From the NCBI GenBank assembly GCA_964034945.1, contig OZ035960.1:111607324-111671323 (forward strand): DNA of 64,000 nt, in the 5' to 3' direction. This DNA comes from Chrysopilus asiliformis. Taxonomy: Eukaryota > Arthropoda > Insecta > Diptera > Rhagionidae. Under the pieces are notes generated by a model. That model was not told the DNA's origin and made no database searches. It worked only from the letters and a program-made list of their open reading frames with translations. Shown here in pieces: positions 34,509-46,000 of the stretch. Positions within the stretch are counted from its first letter, which is position 1. The number at the start of each line of letters is the position of its first letter. The translations under genes and the position numbers were made by a program.

Positions 34509-36315
34509 TAGGGTAGAGTGAAAATCCAAAACTCAGAAATTGTATACGCAATACGTCAATAAATATGTAAATAGATATAAATAATTCACAGTAAAAATAT
34601 TTTTATTCTATCTTGATATCTTGAGGTGCCCCAAGTACGTTAAAGTTTGAAAAAATAGCCAAAAGTGCCACAATTGAATGTACCATATTTGAAGCTCTAA
34701 TTACTATAGTAGAAAACGTTTTTGGTTCTGATAATTCGTAAACATTCTACAATATATTCCCAAAGTTTATAGTTGCTACTTCGAACCCCTAAGCTGATTA
34801 TTTCAGGTGCCCACAAAGCGTCAATATCGCATTGAAATTGAAAAATCTTAGTTCATTCAGTTGACATATTTTACTTTTATGGGAAAACTCGTAATTTAAA
34901 CACAAATGTCAGATCTTGTACAGACAAGGGCCAAAGTTAACTGCCCGATATTTGGCGTTCCGGGCGAAATGAACTCCATGAAATTGCCAACTTATGCAGA
35001 CGTAATGAGGTGTTATTTATGGGTTCGAAATAAATTGAAGAGCGCTCAAAATTCTAAGGATCCATCCGTCGCGGAAATTTCTGAAGCAGTTGCACTTCAA
35101 CTGGCGAAAATTTGGAAGAAAGCATCTATTCCAAATGTTACTCATTATAGAATTAGTCAGCTTATTAGAACTTACCACGATAGATATCGTTCTTTAATGA
35201 AGCCATGAACGTAAGGATTATGAAACTTACAAATTAAGATTTCAGAAATTCCAAGAAGAGTCTCTTAAACTATTCGATATTTCTAGTTGCAAATGCATAA
35301 TATTTGCTGATTGTACTTGCGAAAAAAAATCGGAAAATACCTGAATTAGAGCAAGCATTCTTACTGGATCAACAAACTAATGGACAAATGTCTATTGGTT
35401 CGATTGACATTTTGGCTACAAAAGCTATCCAAAAAACTGAAGAAAGAAGATCTTAAGATTTGAAGAGACATATTGCCGCAACATCGACTGCTAGTTTTAA
35501 AGATATAATAAAGGATGCTACAAGATACTCAAACTCATCCTCATCTTCAGAGGCCAGCACCGCTAGCGCTAGTCCAGAATGCAAAGTAAAGAAATGTGCA
35601 AAAATTGTAAAACCTGCAAATCAGATGAGGGTCCAATTGCCAACGCTAGCTCTAGCTTGCGATAGGACTGGAGTATCTGATAGAACCGCTGCAGTAATTG
35701 CCAGTACTGTACTAGAAGATGTTGGAGTTATTGATCAAACTAATACAGCGTTTGTCATCGACCGCTCGGAAGTTAGAAGAGAAAGAGATAAAATGCGAAG
35801 TAATCTAACAATCAACCCAAAAAAAACTATAAAAAAATTAAAATAAAATAAAAAAACTACCAAAATCTAAAAAAAGAAAAACAAAGAACCAAAAAGGAAC
35901 CTTTTACTCCCACTACGTCCACGTCGTGGTTACGCTAAATGTTCTGGGTTACGCTAAATGTGGGTGCACGGTTTTTTTTTCTAAAAGTGGCTATTTTGGG
36001 AGCCCTTGGGCACCTGGGGCAAGTTTTTTTTAGGAAAAGGGGCTTTCAAATAAATAACAAATGTAATTATGTAAATGAGAAAAAGCTACTGTAAATCGGA
36101 AATATTTTATTCTATAAACAAAAATATTTAAACTATTATTTTCGTAAATTACGATCGCTCGAGGCAGTTTGGATCCCTCGGGGCACCTCGAAACATAAAC
36201 TCTGGTCAATCATATTTAACACACCTCCCATTTAGATCAATTTACATATAATTTTTACTATAGCAATTAAAATTTCAAAAAAATAAATCCGTCCATACAT
36301 TTTCACTCCACCCTA
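34509..36315 (+). mobile_element. 1.8-kb DNA transposon, 8-bp target duplication, unassigned family
   Basis: The ends are TAGGGTAGAGTGAAAAT (34509-34525) and the complement TAGGGTGGAGTGAAAAT at 36299-36315, 17 bp with one mismatch. ATGTGCAT flanks both (34501-34508 and 36316-36323), a perfect 8-bp duplication as in hAT, P or KDZ-type elements. A second inverted pair lies inside (gaggtgcccc near 34623; ggggcacctc near 36179). It carries the broken gene at 34906-35846 but no catalytic domain, so it is an internally deleted, non-autonomous derivative. Confidence 0.9.
34906..35846 (+). pseudogene. N-terminal part of an uncharacterised transposon protein, broken
   Basis: Three pieces lie in order. 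34906-35208 has MKLPTYADVMRCYLWVRNKL and ISQLIRTYHDRYRSLMKP. About 35210-35339, in the +1 frame, has LFDISSCKCIIFADCTCEKK, a Cys-rich cluster. About 35340-35846, in a third frame, has a Ser-rich stretch, then LPTLALACDRTGVSDRTAAV and VRRERDKMRSNL. Two frameshifts (near 35207 and in the A-run 35322-35330) and an in-frame TAA (35454-35456) break it. From memory this layout matches multi-copy uncharacterised proteins of arthropods and cnidarians whose longer versions go on to a transposase-like region; that match is recall, not a search. About 310 residues remain. The role of this part (DNA binding, from the Cys cluster and basic tail) is inference. Confidence 0.7.
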
Positions 36316-36323
36316 ATGTGCAT

Positions 36324-37440
36324 ATCCTGTAATAAAATCTTTGTAGTTATTACCCTGATGTTTAAACAATCAAAATAGTTAAGTTGCCGTTAAAAAAAAT
36401 TAATTCTACCAGAATATAAAATTTCTTGTTCCTTTCTCTACTCGAACACCCTGCTAAGCCTCAGTAAATCCACCCTTCATTGTTTCTAAAATTTATGTTA
36501 CAAGCATAAAACGATTATGTCGACCGACAGTTTTATGTCAGCGGGACAGCGTTTAGGCAACAGGTAATTAAAGTAAAATATTTAATCTAATTAAATCAGA
36601 TGTAATCACTTGAAATTTCCTCTGGAATTTTTGTTTTTACTACCCCATCTTTTTACCTTTCCATTACACCGTAAATTTGGTAGTAAATTTCTCCATAATT
36701 CTGCTATGAAACTATTTAAAATCGCATATCTGATGAAATTCTAGTTGTAGTTATTCTCTTATCTGAAAATTCATCCATTTAACTTACTACATCCAAAAAT
36801 TATTTTGAAAAAAAGAAAAACGATCGTTTTGTCCATTTAAAGTTTTCTGTCTGTCCCATATAAATTGTAACCAACGTCAGTACTGCCAGCGTACGCCACA
36901 GCTGCCAGTCCCGATTCTGTGGTGCACAATTACAACTTTTAACATCATCATGTTGGACTACTATTATATGTTTTTTAGGAATGGCCAAGCCAAATTTTAT
37001 AGCACAATTAAGTTTAATATCTACCAACCACGAAAAAAGCGAAACCTGAAAATGTCATGTCCAAAAGTTTTTTTAAATGTTCAAATAAAATTTTTTATTT
37101 AACCATCAGACAACAAAAAGAATATTTTTTTTTGTTATTTTATTTATATTTTTATCGCTGTTGGTACACCTGACCGACAACTGAATTTTGCTTCACAAAA
37201 AATATGCTGTGGTCAGCATTTTAGTTTTGTATAACCAAATTAAAACTTGTACGTTATGTTTAAAATATTGTGAGCGGATAAATCGGAGGTAAAACATAGC
37301 GTAATACACCTGCCGGTGAAATGTAGTTTTCTTACATATATAATATTATACCCTATTCGGTATTACTTGTATATTGAAATTTACTATACAAAAGTACTTA
37401 AATACTCGAGAACTAAGTTAGGTAAAAACTTAAAGTTTGG
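36324..37440. other. No confident gene
   Basis: A 75-codon minus frame (36800-37027, with HDDVKSCNCAPQNRDWQLW) has a protein-like composition in its middle but no recognisable domain or splice context. Confidence 0.3.
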
Positions 37441-37741
37441 CACAATATCATATTTTATCAAAATTCCAATCACTTCCAAAGAGTAAAGTTTTCCCGGGAA
37501 AGAGCAACATGGAGGAAAAATCCAGCTACGGCTTTACTTAACCCTCTCCCCTTAGTCCCCCCACACCCCTTGGGCTACTATCCAATAGGACTATGTTGGA
37601 ATCAGGCCTACAGCGAACGTTTAGCGAAATTTCAGGTCAATCGGTTTAGCCATTTTCACGTGAAAGAGGCACAGATAGACTAAAAGACAGACAGACAGGC
37701 AGACAAACAGACAGACCAACTCATTTTTATTTATTAGTATG
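37441..37741 (+). mobile_element. Interspersed repeat family H, diverged copy
   Basis: It keeps tttcaggtcaatcggtttagcc, the ccccttagtccccccacacc core, the CAGACAGACAGGCAGAC run and the TTTTTATTTATTAGTATGA tail. The 5' end is too diverged to place exactly. Confidence 0.7.
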
Positions 37742-37782
37742 AAGTATGATTCTAAAAAGGTTTGTTAAATAACATAACACAT

Positions 37783-37936
37783 GGTGACCATATGTCCTAG
37801 ATTGGCCGAGATGTGGTATTGGAGTCCCGGAAACTAAATTTTTGTCCCGGATTATTCGTTTAAAGAGCGAGTTCCAGGCATTTGATTGAAGGATTGCTCC
37901 AACATTTTTTTCATATAAAAATTCGCCTGCGGCACA
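37783..37936 (+). repeat. Rep-3 interspersed repeat, shortest complete copy
   Basis: GGTGACCATATGTCC (37783) is followed by gtcccggaaactaaa-ttttgtcccgg (about 37824-37851) and ends with TTCGCCTGCGGCACATTT (37923-37940). It is the clearest copy for defining the family. Confidence 0.7.
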
Positions 37937-38023
37937 TTTTATTGTATGATTTTCGATCACTAGTTAAATATCTAATATCATAAATTTTTATTAAAAAAAG
38001 GTTTGTACTGTGTTTAATATTTA

Positions 38024-38108
38024 GAGCTTGACATGGGAGAGCTTGACATGGGAGAGCTTGACATGGGAGAGCTTGACATGGGAGAGCTTGACATGTGAGA
38101 GCTTGACA
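38024..38108 (+). repeat. 15-bp array (GAGCTTGACATGGGA), 5.7 units
   Basis: Units start at 38024, 38039, 38054, 38069, 38084 and 38099, nearly identical. Direct repeats without spacers, so not a CRISPR. Confidence 0.95.
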
Positions 38109-39619
38109 AACACTTGAAACTTCTGATTATTTTCGCAGAATTTTAAAACATTTCAGATCTCCAGCTGTGCTTAAGTGTAAAAACCAACGACTTTTTTCAG
38201 AAGCAGCTTAGCCAACTGCATTTCTTTATTAGAAGATTTTTGTCTTTCCCAATATTAAAGTGAAAAACATGGAAGGATTATTTTATTCCAAAACCATTTT
38301 ATGCCAGTATCAAATAATTTTAAATCAGAAACACAATTCTTTATTATAGAAATTTTGTATAAGAATCTAACAAATGAAAACTTTTTAAACCATTGTGGTC
38401 CAGGTGAGCATCATATACTCCCGTGAAATAGATTATTCATAAAGGGGTTAACTTTTGCGAATGCAAATCGCTTTGAAAAGTTTAGTAAACGACAATCGAA
38501 TTAAATATACTGCATATGGTAGGTACTATTTTCAAAAAGTCAGCATATTTACATTTTCACCCCAGTTTGATTTTTTTACGTTTCTTGTCCGATTTTTTTA
38601 GGTTAGGCGTTATAAAATGGATATTGAATTAATTTATACAATAGTTATTCATGTAAATTGAATTCTAAATTTAAAATAATAAAACCAATAAAATAAAATT
38701 CAAATATTCGTTCATCCACAAAAAAAAAGAAAACTTATGATGGTCTCTTTAATGAGAATTTGTGAATGTGTGGGATTTTTTTTTTGGTTTCCTTTCATGT
38801 TCAAAGCTTCTTTCGTAGGTAGATATGGCCACTTTTATCGAAATTGATTTTATTGAAAACTTGAACTAAAAATTATTGTGCTGTGGGATAGAAAATCCAA
38901 CTAATTCAATTTGCATGCCATAATAGTGAGTGGATATTGGGTAGAGAATATTTCCGGTATTCTCAGAATGTTAAAGGACCTCCAGGGTGTGATGGTGATT
39001 GGTTTTAGGAGGCTTGATTGCTAGGCGAACGCAGAGGGATGTCGAATTTAGTTAAAACTTCAGAGGGAAATCGAAAAGATGTATCCTGCTGGAAATTTGA
39101 ATTGCAAATCATATTCCTTCTATTTCTACTTTATAAAACAATCGGAAAGTGTTAAAGAGAGTGAAAAAATGAATTGGATTCATTTTTATCCTGCTGGAAT
39201 GGGTTTCCTTCCGACTCGGCACGAATATAAAGCGGAAGGTATTTTGAAGTAATTTCGTGATATTTTGAATTTAGCATTAAATATAAATTTGAAGTTTTTG
39301 TAAAATGTGTAGATTTGGGGGTTATTTGAAATGTCATCGGAATTGGATTTTTTTACATTCCCAATGGCGTGAAAGCACTCAAATCGATTATTTTCGATCT
39401 CAAATAGAGATTATACAGAATTTCCTTGGAATACATGGATTCGATTATGACATTTGTAAGGTTTGTAACACCTCAATAGCAAAGGCCGTAAGATCGACAC
39501 TTTTGTTAATCCCTATTTCGATAAAGGACATCGAAGAGGTTGTAAAATGGTTAAGATTGAACCTTTTGGTTCACCACCAGGTCAAGGCTTCACCCACTAA
39601 ACTTTTTTTTCTATTTTAA
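38109..39619. other. No confident gene
   Basis: A 104-codon plus frame (39305-39619) contains HGFDYDICKVCNTSIAKAV and a hydrophobic/charged mix that could be a gene fragment, but nothing is recognisable. It ends exactly where Rep-1 copy 3 begins. Confidence 0.3.
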
Positions 39620-39923
39620 AAACATAACAAAAGCTATAATTGCCACCCTGGCAATTATTGAAAACCCGTATGGTGATATTCGTATCAAAATTCGAACAGT
39701 TGTACCAAAATTCCACTTTGAAGTCAAACTTTCCAATAAGATTTTTAAAAATATATTCCAATCGGATTTTGATGTATGGGAGTTTTATGTAGAATCATAT
39801 CCTAAAGAACTTTTGTTCTTGCACTTTTTTGATAAGATGCACCGTTTTTGAGACATTCGCAAAAAACGTTTTCGTTCGTAAGGCAAAGTTAATATACCCT
39901 TTAGTTTCACCATACGGGTATAA
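39620..39923 (+). mobile_element. Rep-1 copy 3, internally deleted
   Basis: The 5' part matches 12840-13094 closely. It then jumps from ttttcgttcgta to aaggcaaagttaatataccc and the usual end at CACCATACGGGTATAA. About 290 bp, including the CAGACGGA array, is missing. Confidence 0.85.
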
Positions 39924-40044
39924 TGAGATTTTTATGGGGGTACCTTTTTTCCATTTTAATACGAGATTTTCATGTGGGTGAGATTTTTATACTGGAAATT
40001 TTATTATTGGATGAATGATTACATGGGTAAAGTCAAGGGGATGC

Positions 40045-40885
40045 TAAAAACTAAATTTTTCAAAATAACTTGAGAACCATTAGAGATACGAAAAATCCGT
40101 TCAATCAGAAAATGTTGAAAATTTCATTTCCTACACATTTGGTTATATGCACTTTTTCCCAAAAGACCATAGTTTTTGAGAAATTTGCAAAAGACGGAAT
40201 TTTTTCAAAAAAGTTGTATGGGAGGTACTTGTTATAGCTTCCATTACTTTTCTAAAAGGTGATTGAAAACTACGATTTTTGTAAAACTCATTCACAAAAA
40301 ATTTCAAGTCGCTAGGTCAGCGCGTTCTCGAGTTATTTAAGATAAGTAAAACAAACAGATTGATAGACTGACGTCTATTTCATACGCAGGGAAAGTTTTG
40401 CCATGCTACTTGCAGGTCAATCAAAAACAGTGGGTTTTGATGAGAAAATAAGAAACTCGTTGCCCTGCTGTTTTTAAAATTAATAGCTTTTGAAATGTCG
40501 TAAAATAGCTTTTATTTATTTGCCCTGCATTTCATATGTTGCTAGTTAATTTTTAAATGAGATTTTCCTTTTAAATTTTGAGGATCGTCATAGTAAGTAA
40601 GCTTTACACTTTTTTTTTAATTTTTCAGTGATTGGTATAAAAGGGCCTTGATAATAGTTATATTGGGCTGTAAAATCAAATTATTCTGTGCCATGCTGGA
40701 ATATGAAATGCCCGGCAATTTGCCCTGCGTATGAAATAGACGCAATAGACTGATGTACGGACATCCTCATAATTTGGCCTGAATTTGATATGTTATTGAT
40801 CAGAAAGTGTCTATCTGCCCCCGTTCTCCATTCAGCCTCCATCATAAATACAATACTTTCCCTCTATAGAAGAAGAAAGTAAAAA
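40045..40885 (+). repeat. Rep-2 copy split by a MITE
   Basis: The left part runs from ataacttgagaaccattaga to aacaaacagattgatagactga (ending 40371). The right part resumes at atagactgatgtacggaca (40745) and ends with ctctatagaagaagaaagta (about 40880). Confidence 0.75.
40372..40742. mobile_element. 371-bp MITE with 20-bp perfect ends
   Basis: CGTCTATTTCATACGCAGGG (40372-40391) and its exact complement (40723-40742) bound the element. The direct repeat ATAGACTGA flanks it (40363-40371 and 40745-40753), with two extra bases (CA) on the right, so the duplication is 8-9 bp if those bases belong to the element. Internal words ttgccctgc and atttcatat repeat the end motif. No coding. It sits inside Rep-2, which fixes the insertion site well. 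Confidence 0.85.
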
Positions 40886-42448
40886 TATATTCTTGGCTAT
40901 CGCTCAAAACTATTCCCATAGGACTGTGCACCTTAGGCAGCTATTCAAAGTTTATTGCACTGAAATTTCCCAAAAATAATTGCAAGAATTTTCAATATTT
41001 CAATACGTTTTTCACAGGAGATACGAAATTTCGATAACTAATGCGGTTAAGTACACATTAAGGTAAATTTCGCATGTCACATGAATATTCGTATTCCTGC
41101 ATTATTGAAACTCTTGTTCACAAATTTCCACGAAAACATTTCAGTTAAGTTTATCTGAAAATTTCCAAAAAGTTTTCCTTAAATGCACACCATGTTCAAT
41201 GAATTCGGAAAACTTTTCAACCCCGGTTTTGTTAAATTCACTTTACCCCTGTTAGACCGTACATGGGTTTGTGTTCATTAAAATAGTGAATCCACAAAAT
41301 AAAATATCAAATTTCTTTGGTCATATGACCAAAGTTTATTGGGGTTTAATTGTTTTACTGGAATATTTAACCATATTTTGTAAAATTTTGTTATGAGTTT
41401 CAAAAGTGTTATTTTGTCTTTACACAACGTTATTATGCGTTTCACTTGGTTCTACTCAATTTGAACTCTGATATTTTATCCAACAGATCTGTAATAGAAA
41501 AATATGTTAAAATAGCGAAATTAACTTCAATTCACAAGTAAATTACAAGGTCTACTTAAATTAACTTATCACATTTAACCGAAGTTGAAACTTGTTGGCC
41601 AAGAGAAAATTACTCGAAATATTTAAACAATTTCAGTATATTTTATATATTGGATGAGTTTCAATTAATCGTTTAATTATGAATTTTGAATTTATCCAAG
41701 GAAAGGGCTATTCATGTAGTTCAATTTTAATTTTCCATGCATTAAAGAATGTTTATTTCGTAATAACTGTTAAGGAATATTTTTATTTTGTATTAAATTT
41801 CCTGCTTCTCGTACTAGGATTGAGAAAAGTGTATGTTATTCAGTGGCAGATATGTGTCATGCACAAATCGACTCTAGAGACAACATAATTTTCATACAAA
41901 AACGAAATGTATAAATCAAATCTGCAAGAAGACAATTAAGAAATATGCGCCGCAGGCGAAATAGTTCGAATAGAATGCGACGCAATGATTTAAACCCAAA
42001 GCTACACAGTCCCAAGCACAATTCAATTTTTATACCTTTTCACATTCCATAGAAAATGCGCAAGACATTGTGAAAATAACAAGAAAAGCGCTGCTAAGTG
42101 AAAATTTGTTTAAAACAATGTGCCGCAGGCATAGTTTATGTTTTGAGGGTTTTTTAGCGTTTAAAAAGTTATAACACTAAAAATTTATGTTAAAAATTCA
42201 TACAACATACGTCCCACAGGGTCTGTCTAGACTAATTAAGGCGACCATATTCATTTTGTGCCAATCCGGGTCAAGATATGTGGAGTGGGAAAATTGAAAG
42301 GGAAGAACAAATTTTCTTTCGCCGAACGAACGAAAAACTGCTCCAAGAAATTACTCAGAAACAGAAAAATTGTGTATTCCTTTAGAAAACAAAACACTAC
42401 TTCAACAAGAATCAAGAAATCGAAACCGTACAAAAAATAACTAGATAT
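40886..42448. other. No gene seen; 20-bp palindrome; GC motifs
   Basis: A perfect palindrome, CTTTGGTCATATGACCAAAG, lies at 41315-41334. Rep-3-type GCCGCAGG motifs lie at 41946-41961 and 42120-42130. Nothing coding is recognised. Confidence 0.45.
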
Positions 42449-43002
42449 ACGCCGCAGGAGATTTTTTCAACGTAAATCAAAAGTTGATTGCTCAATGTTA
42501 AAATGTTCTATTGTGCATCCAAACATTTTTATCTAAGAACTCACTCGCTTTGGGTTGGACCACTTTTGTTCTCAACATGAGGCGTTAAGAGCAAAAGCTA
42601 TCGTTTTTTTATGTTTTCCATAAATAATTATTGAATAATCTAAGACAACAGTTTAATTTCTAGGATGCCAGGACAACATCCTTGATTCCAAGATTGTCCA
42701 GACTGATCTGAGACGTACAGAGTAAAAAATTTAAGGATTTATATGAATAAATGTTGGTTTATCAGAATCTTTTATACCAAATTTACGTCAATTCCCATGT
42801 TTCTATAAATATATGGTTTAAAATGTCAAAACAACACCAACATTTTTTGTCAAATTTCCAAAATTTCAATAAACATTGGACATGTTTTGGATTTGATACC
42901 AAATGCCGATAAAAACATGCAAGAAAGCTGGTGTGAAAGATTTTGACAAACAAACATTTATTCATATTAATGCTTCAATTTTTTACCGTATGTGGTCACC
43001 CT
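42449..43002 (-). repeat. Rep-3 minus copy with nested MITE relative
   Basis: It begins with ACGCCGCAGGAG (42449) and ends at TGTGGTCACCCTA (about 43002). The stretch 42486-42600 inside is a shortened relative of the TA MITE at 4917 (shared 58 bp at 42491-42548, then ggttggacca and gaggcgttaa). Confidence 0.5.
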
Positions 43003-46000
43003 AACAACATGTAGAAAACATTTCACAATCTCTGTAGGAAAAATGAAAAATTTGCACGATTTTAATTATAATTTTTGGCTTCGATAGCACAAAAATGTTC
43101 AAATTTAAATTTTTCGACTTGAAGAATTTTAAATCATGAAAACGACTGATGAAGTTTTCTTCGAGTTTTTTTTTTGCCACTATTGTTTTTCCGTACAGCA
43201 TCCGAGAACAACGAGTACATCCCATTGGAGATATGAATTGGAAAATTTCCAAAATGAATTCAATTCTCTATGGTCGACAGTCGGCGGCCATTTCTCAAAG
43301 TAAATATCCCCAAACACTCTTCCTTAGCCCATGAGTAGTCGGGTTCAAGGACTTCTGCCGCATCCTCATCACAATTTAGATACGGAATCTGGCATTTGGC
43401 ATTGTAAACTGAATTTTTACACCAAAGGGGATTTCTGTGAAAACTCCCGAATGGGATTTTCTTGGAAATTCGAATACGTGCAAGTTTTTAGTACAAAAAT
43501 GGACAGGTTTAGTTTTTGATATACGAAACCTGAATCTCATGTAATGTATCTTACTTAATATACAACGTAGAATAGAAAAGATAACAGAAATCTATAATAG
43601 AAATAAAAATGTGTTAGTGTATTTCACCTGAAATTGTATATAACCATGGTCAGGTGCAATTGCTGTATACATTTTAAATTTTCTGTTGTGTTGCAATTTC
43701 GTCAAGCAAACAAGGTAGAAAATAAATTTCAGCTTTGTTTCGTTTGGCGCACTGACAAATACTTCTGTTCAGACGAGCGTTGCACGTTGAAATTGTCCAA
43801 TTTTGAATTCTTCGTGAACTTCTGCGCTAACAATGTCAATGTAACTAAAGGGAAAATCCAATGAAATTAAATAAAATCGAGTCACCGGGAAGCACAAGCA
43901 TTGCTGAGTCCAATGTATAGGAATTGGTTCTGATTTTTGCACAAATTTAATACAAAGTGAATCATGAATTTTTCCAAATGATATCAATTTCGTTGATCAC
44001 GCCCTTTGGGCACTAAAACTAGTTTTATTTCATTCTCGGACAAATTGGGGTCATTTGATGAAATTTTCGCATTCTAGTATTGTTCGAGTTTCATATAAAT
44101 TTGGGGGAAATCTTTAAATTTTTTTTAAGTAGAAAAAAAAGGTGGAGAAAAATTTTTTTGCATAAAAAAGGATTGTAAAATTTTGATTAGAGATATACTG
44201 ATATTTTTTGGTGTACCATACATCTTATCAACAATTAGTGGCAGATCCGTGCCATACACCAATTATGCTAGCAGAGAAAATTGTGAGCAAATCTTCATAA
44301 TAATATATCCTCAACTTCTGGAAAATTTCTTTCAAAAATTATAAAATTCTTTGTTATTTATTGACCATAAATAGATCAGATTAGAGAAGAAAGGGGCCCC
44401 CAGAAACACAAAACTTATTATGATGTTTTGCTGAAAACTAAACTAAAATACATGCAGTTTAGCAGAAATTAGCAGATGAGGGGATTTCAAAAAAGGGGGG
44501 TGAAATGAAGTGAATTTTTTGCAAGAAATTCCTCTGTTGCATTTCCATAGTAAGAATCAACACTTAGCTTAAAGAAAAAAATCCCACATGGTTATTTCTT
44601 TTAGCAAAGTTGATTAGGTGAGAGTGGGACGGTTTCATAGCAGGTATTATTAATACTGCTGAGAAAATCGACCACAAAAAGTAGCCGCTTGATTTTCATA
44701 GGTTTTTGTTTTTGTTGTCTTTTTTATATTCTAAACTGGCAAAACAATTTATACCGCAAAATCAAATTCAAAAAATTTGTCACAACCAAACAATCTCGTC
44801 ACATTTAAAATCCATTAAGTTTTTCCGCTCTAATTTAATTAAAAAAAATTGAAATGTTGTTGGCAAGGGTTTACGAACTCTGTGAAAATTAAATAAAAAT
44901 TAATTGGAAAATGTTTTTCCACCATGAAATTTCCATATTGAACATTTGCCAGAACATATTGTAAACATATGCCAGCTACATATTTAGCTTAGATAATGAA
45001 CAATGAACCATGGCAAACCCCTAACTATAAGTCATTTTTCATACTGAAAGGAAAACATAGTGACAATGTTTTTCCAGCAAAAAAGAAAGTTTCTTTTTTT
45101 TATAATTCAACTTTATTTCTTATCTACGAAAAACTTCCCCAAAATCGTATAAGATGTGGTGGTAGGCTTAGCCATACTCGAAGATCAGATGGGAAAACCA
45201 AAGGCATGGAAAATTCTATTATATATGGTGGAGTATCTTGCACACATTCAAGTGTTTTCATATTGAGATGAATATGTCCTACAGGAAAAAAAAATTTATG
45301 CGGAAAATTCTCCCAAAAGTATTGGCATTTACAAGCTTTGGCACTAGTCGGGGATGATGTCTATCACCATAATATGTTAAGAAATTGAAATTCAGTTTAA
45401 GTGTTTGCACACACTCAGTACTCAATTTTTCAATTGTTTTTTGGCCTCTTTCCAGGGTCACATGAGGGATCCGAAAAAGCTCAGCGTAAGGGAGAAAATT
45501 CTCTATACGGAGGGCAAAAAAATATTCACGGCAAAGAAAAGCAAAAAACAAAAAAGTGGAAAAAAAATTAAAGACAGAAAGCCAAGAATTATTTATGACT
45601 TTAGCAAGAATGGAAAATTCTCTATTTCGTTTTTATCAATGTGTGCGGGTGTGCGGGGTTGTCATGAAAGGAAATAAAGTGGCACCCCAAAACAAAGATG
45701 AAAGACTTTTGTTGAAAAAATGCATGTCTCTTTCTAGCTGAAGACTCCCGCAATTCGGTGTTCTCTTTTGCTATTTACTCTTTACACTATGGTATATGTA
45801 TATTAAAAATATTTCTATAGAAATGTGAATGTTAAGAAAATAATACACAAAATGTAAATGGGTGGTGAATTTCCCAGTGGGTGGATGAACGGTGTACATA
45901 AACAAAAGCACAGCTCCGACTGACAGGTTGTGATTTATTGCACAAGTTAAATTTATGTTAAGGAAAATTAACAATAATTTTTATTTCCTCTTGGTTACAT

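Noticed and set aside
38024..38108. CRISPR-like direct repeats
   Set aside because: Units are directly adjacent with no spacers, in a eukaryotic setting.
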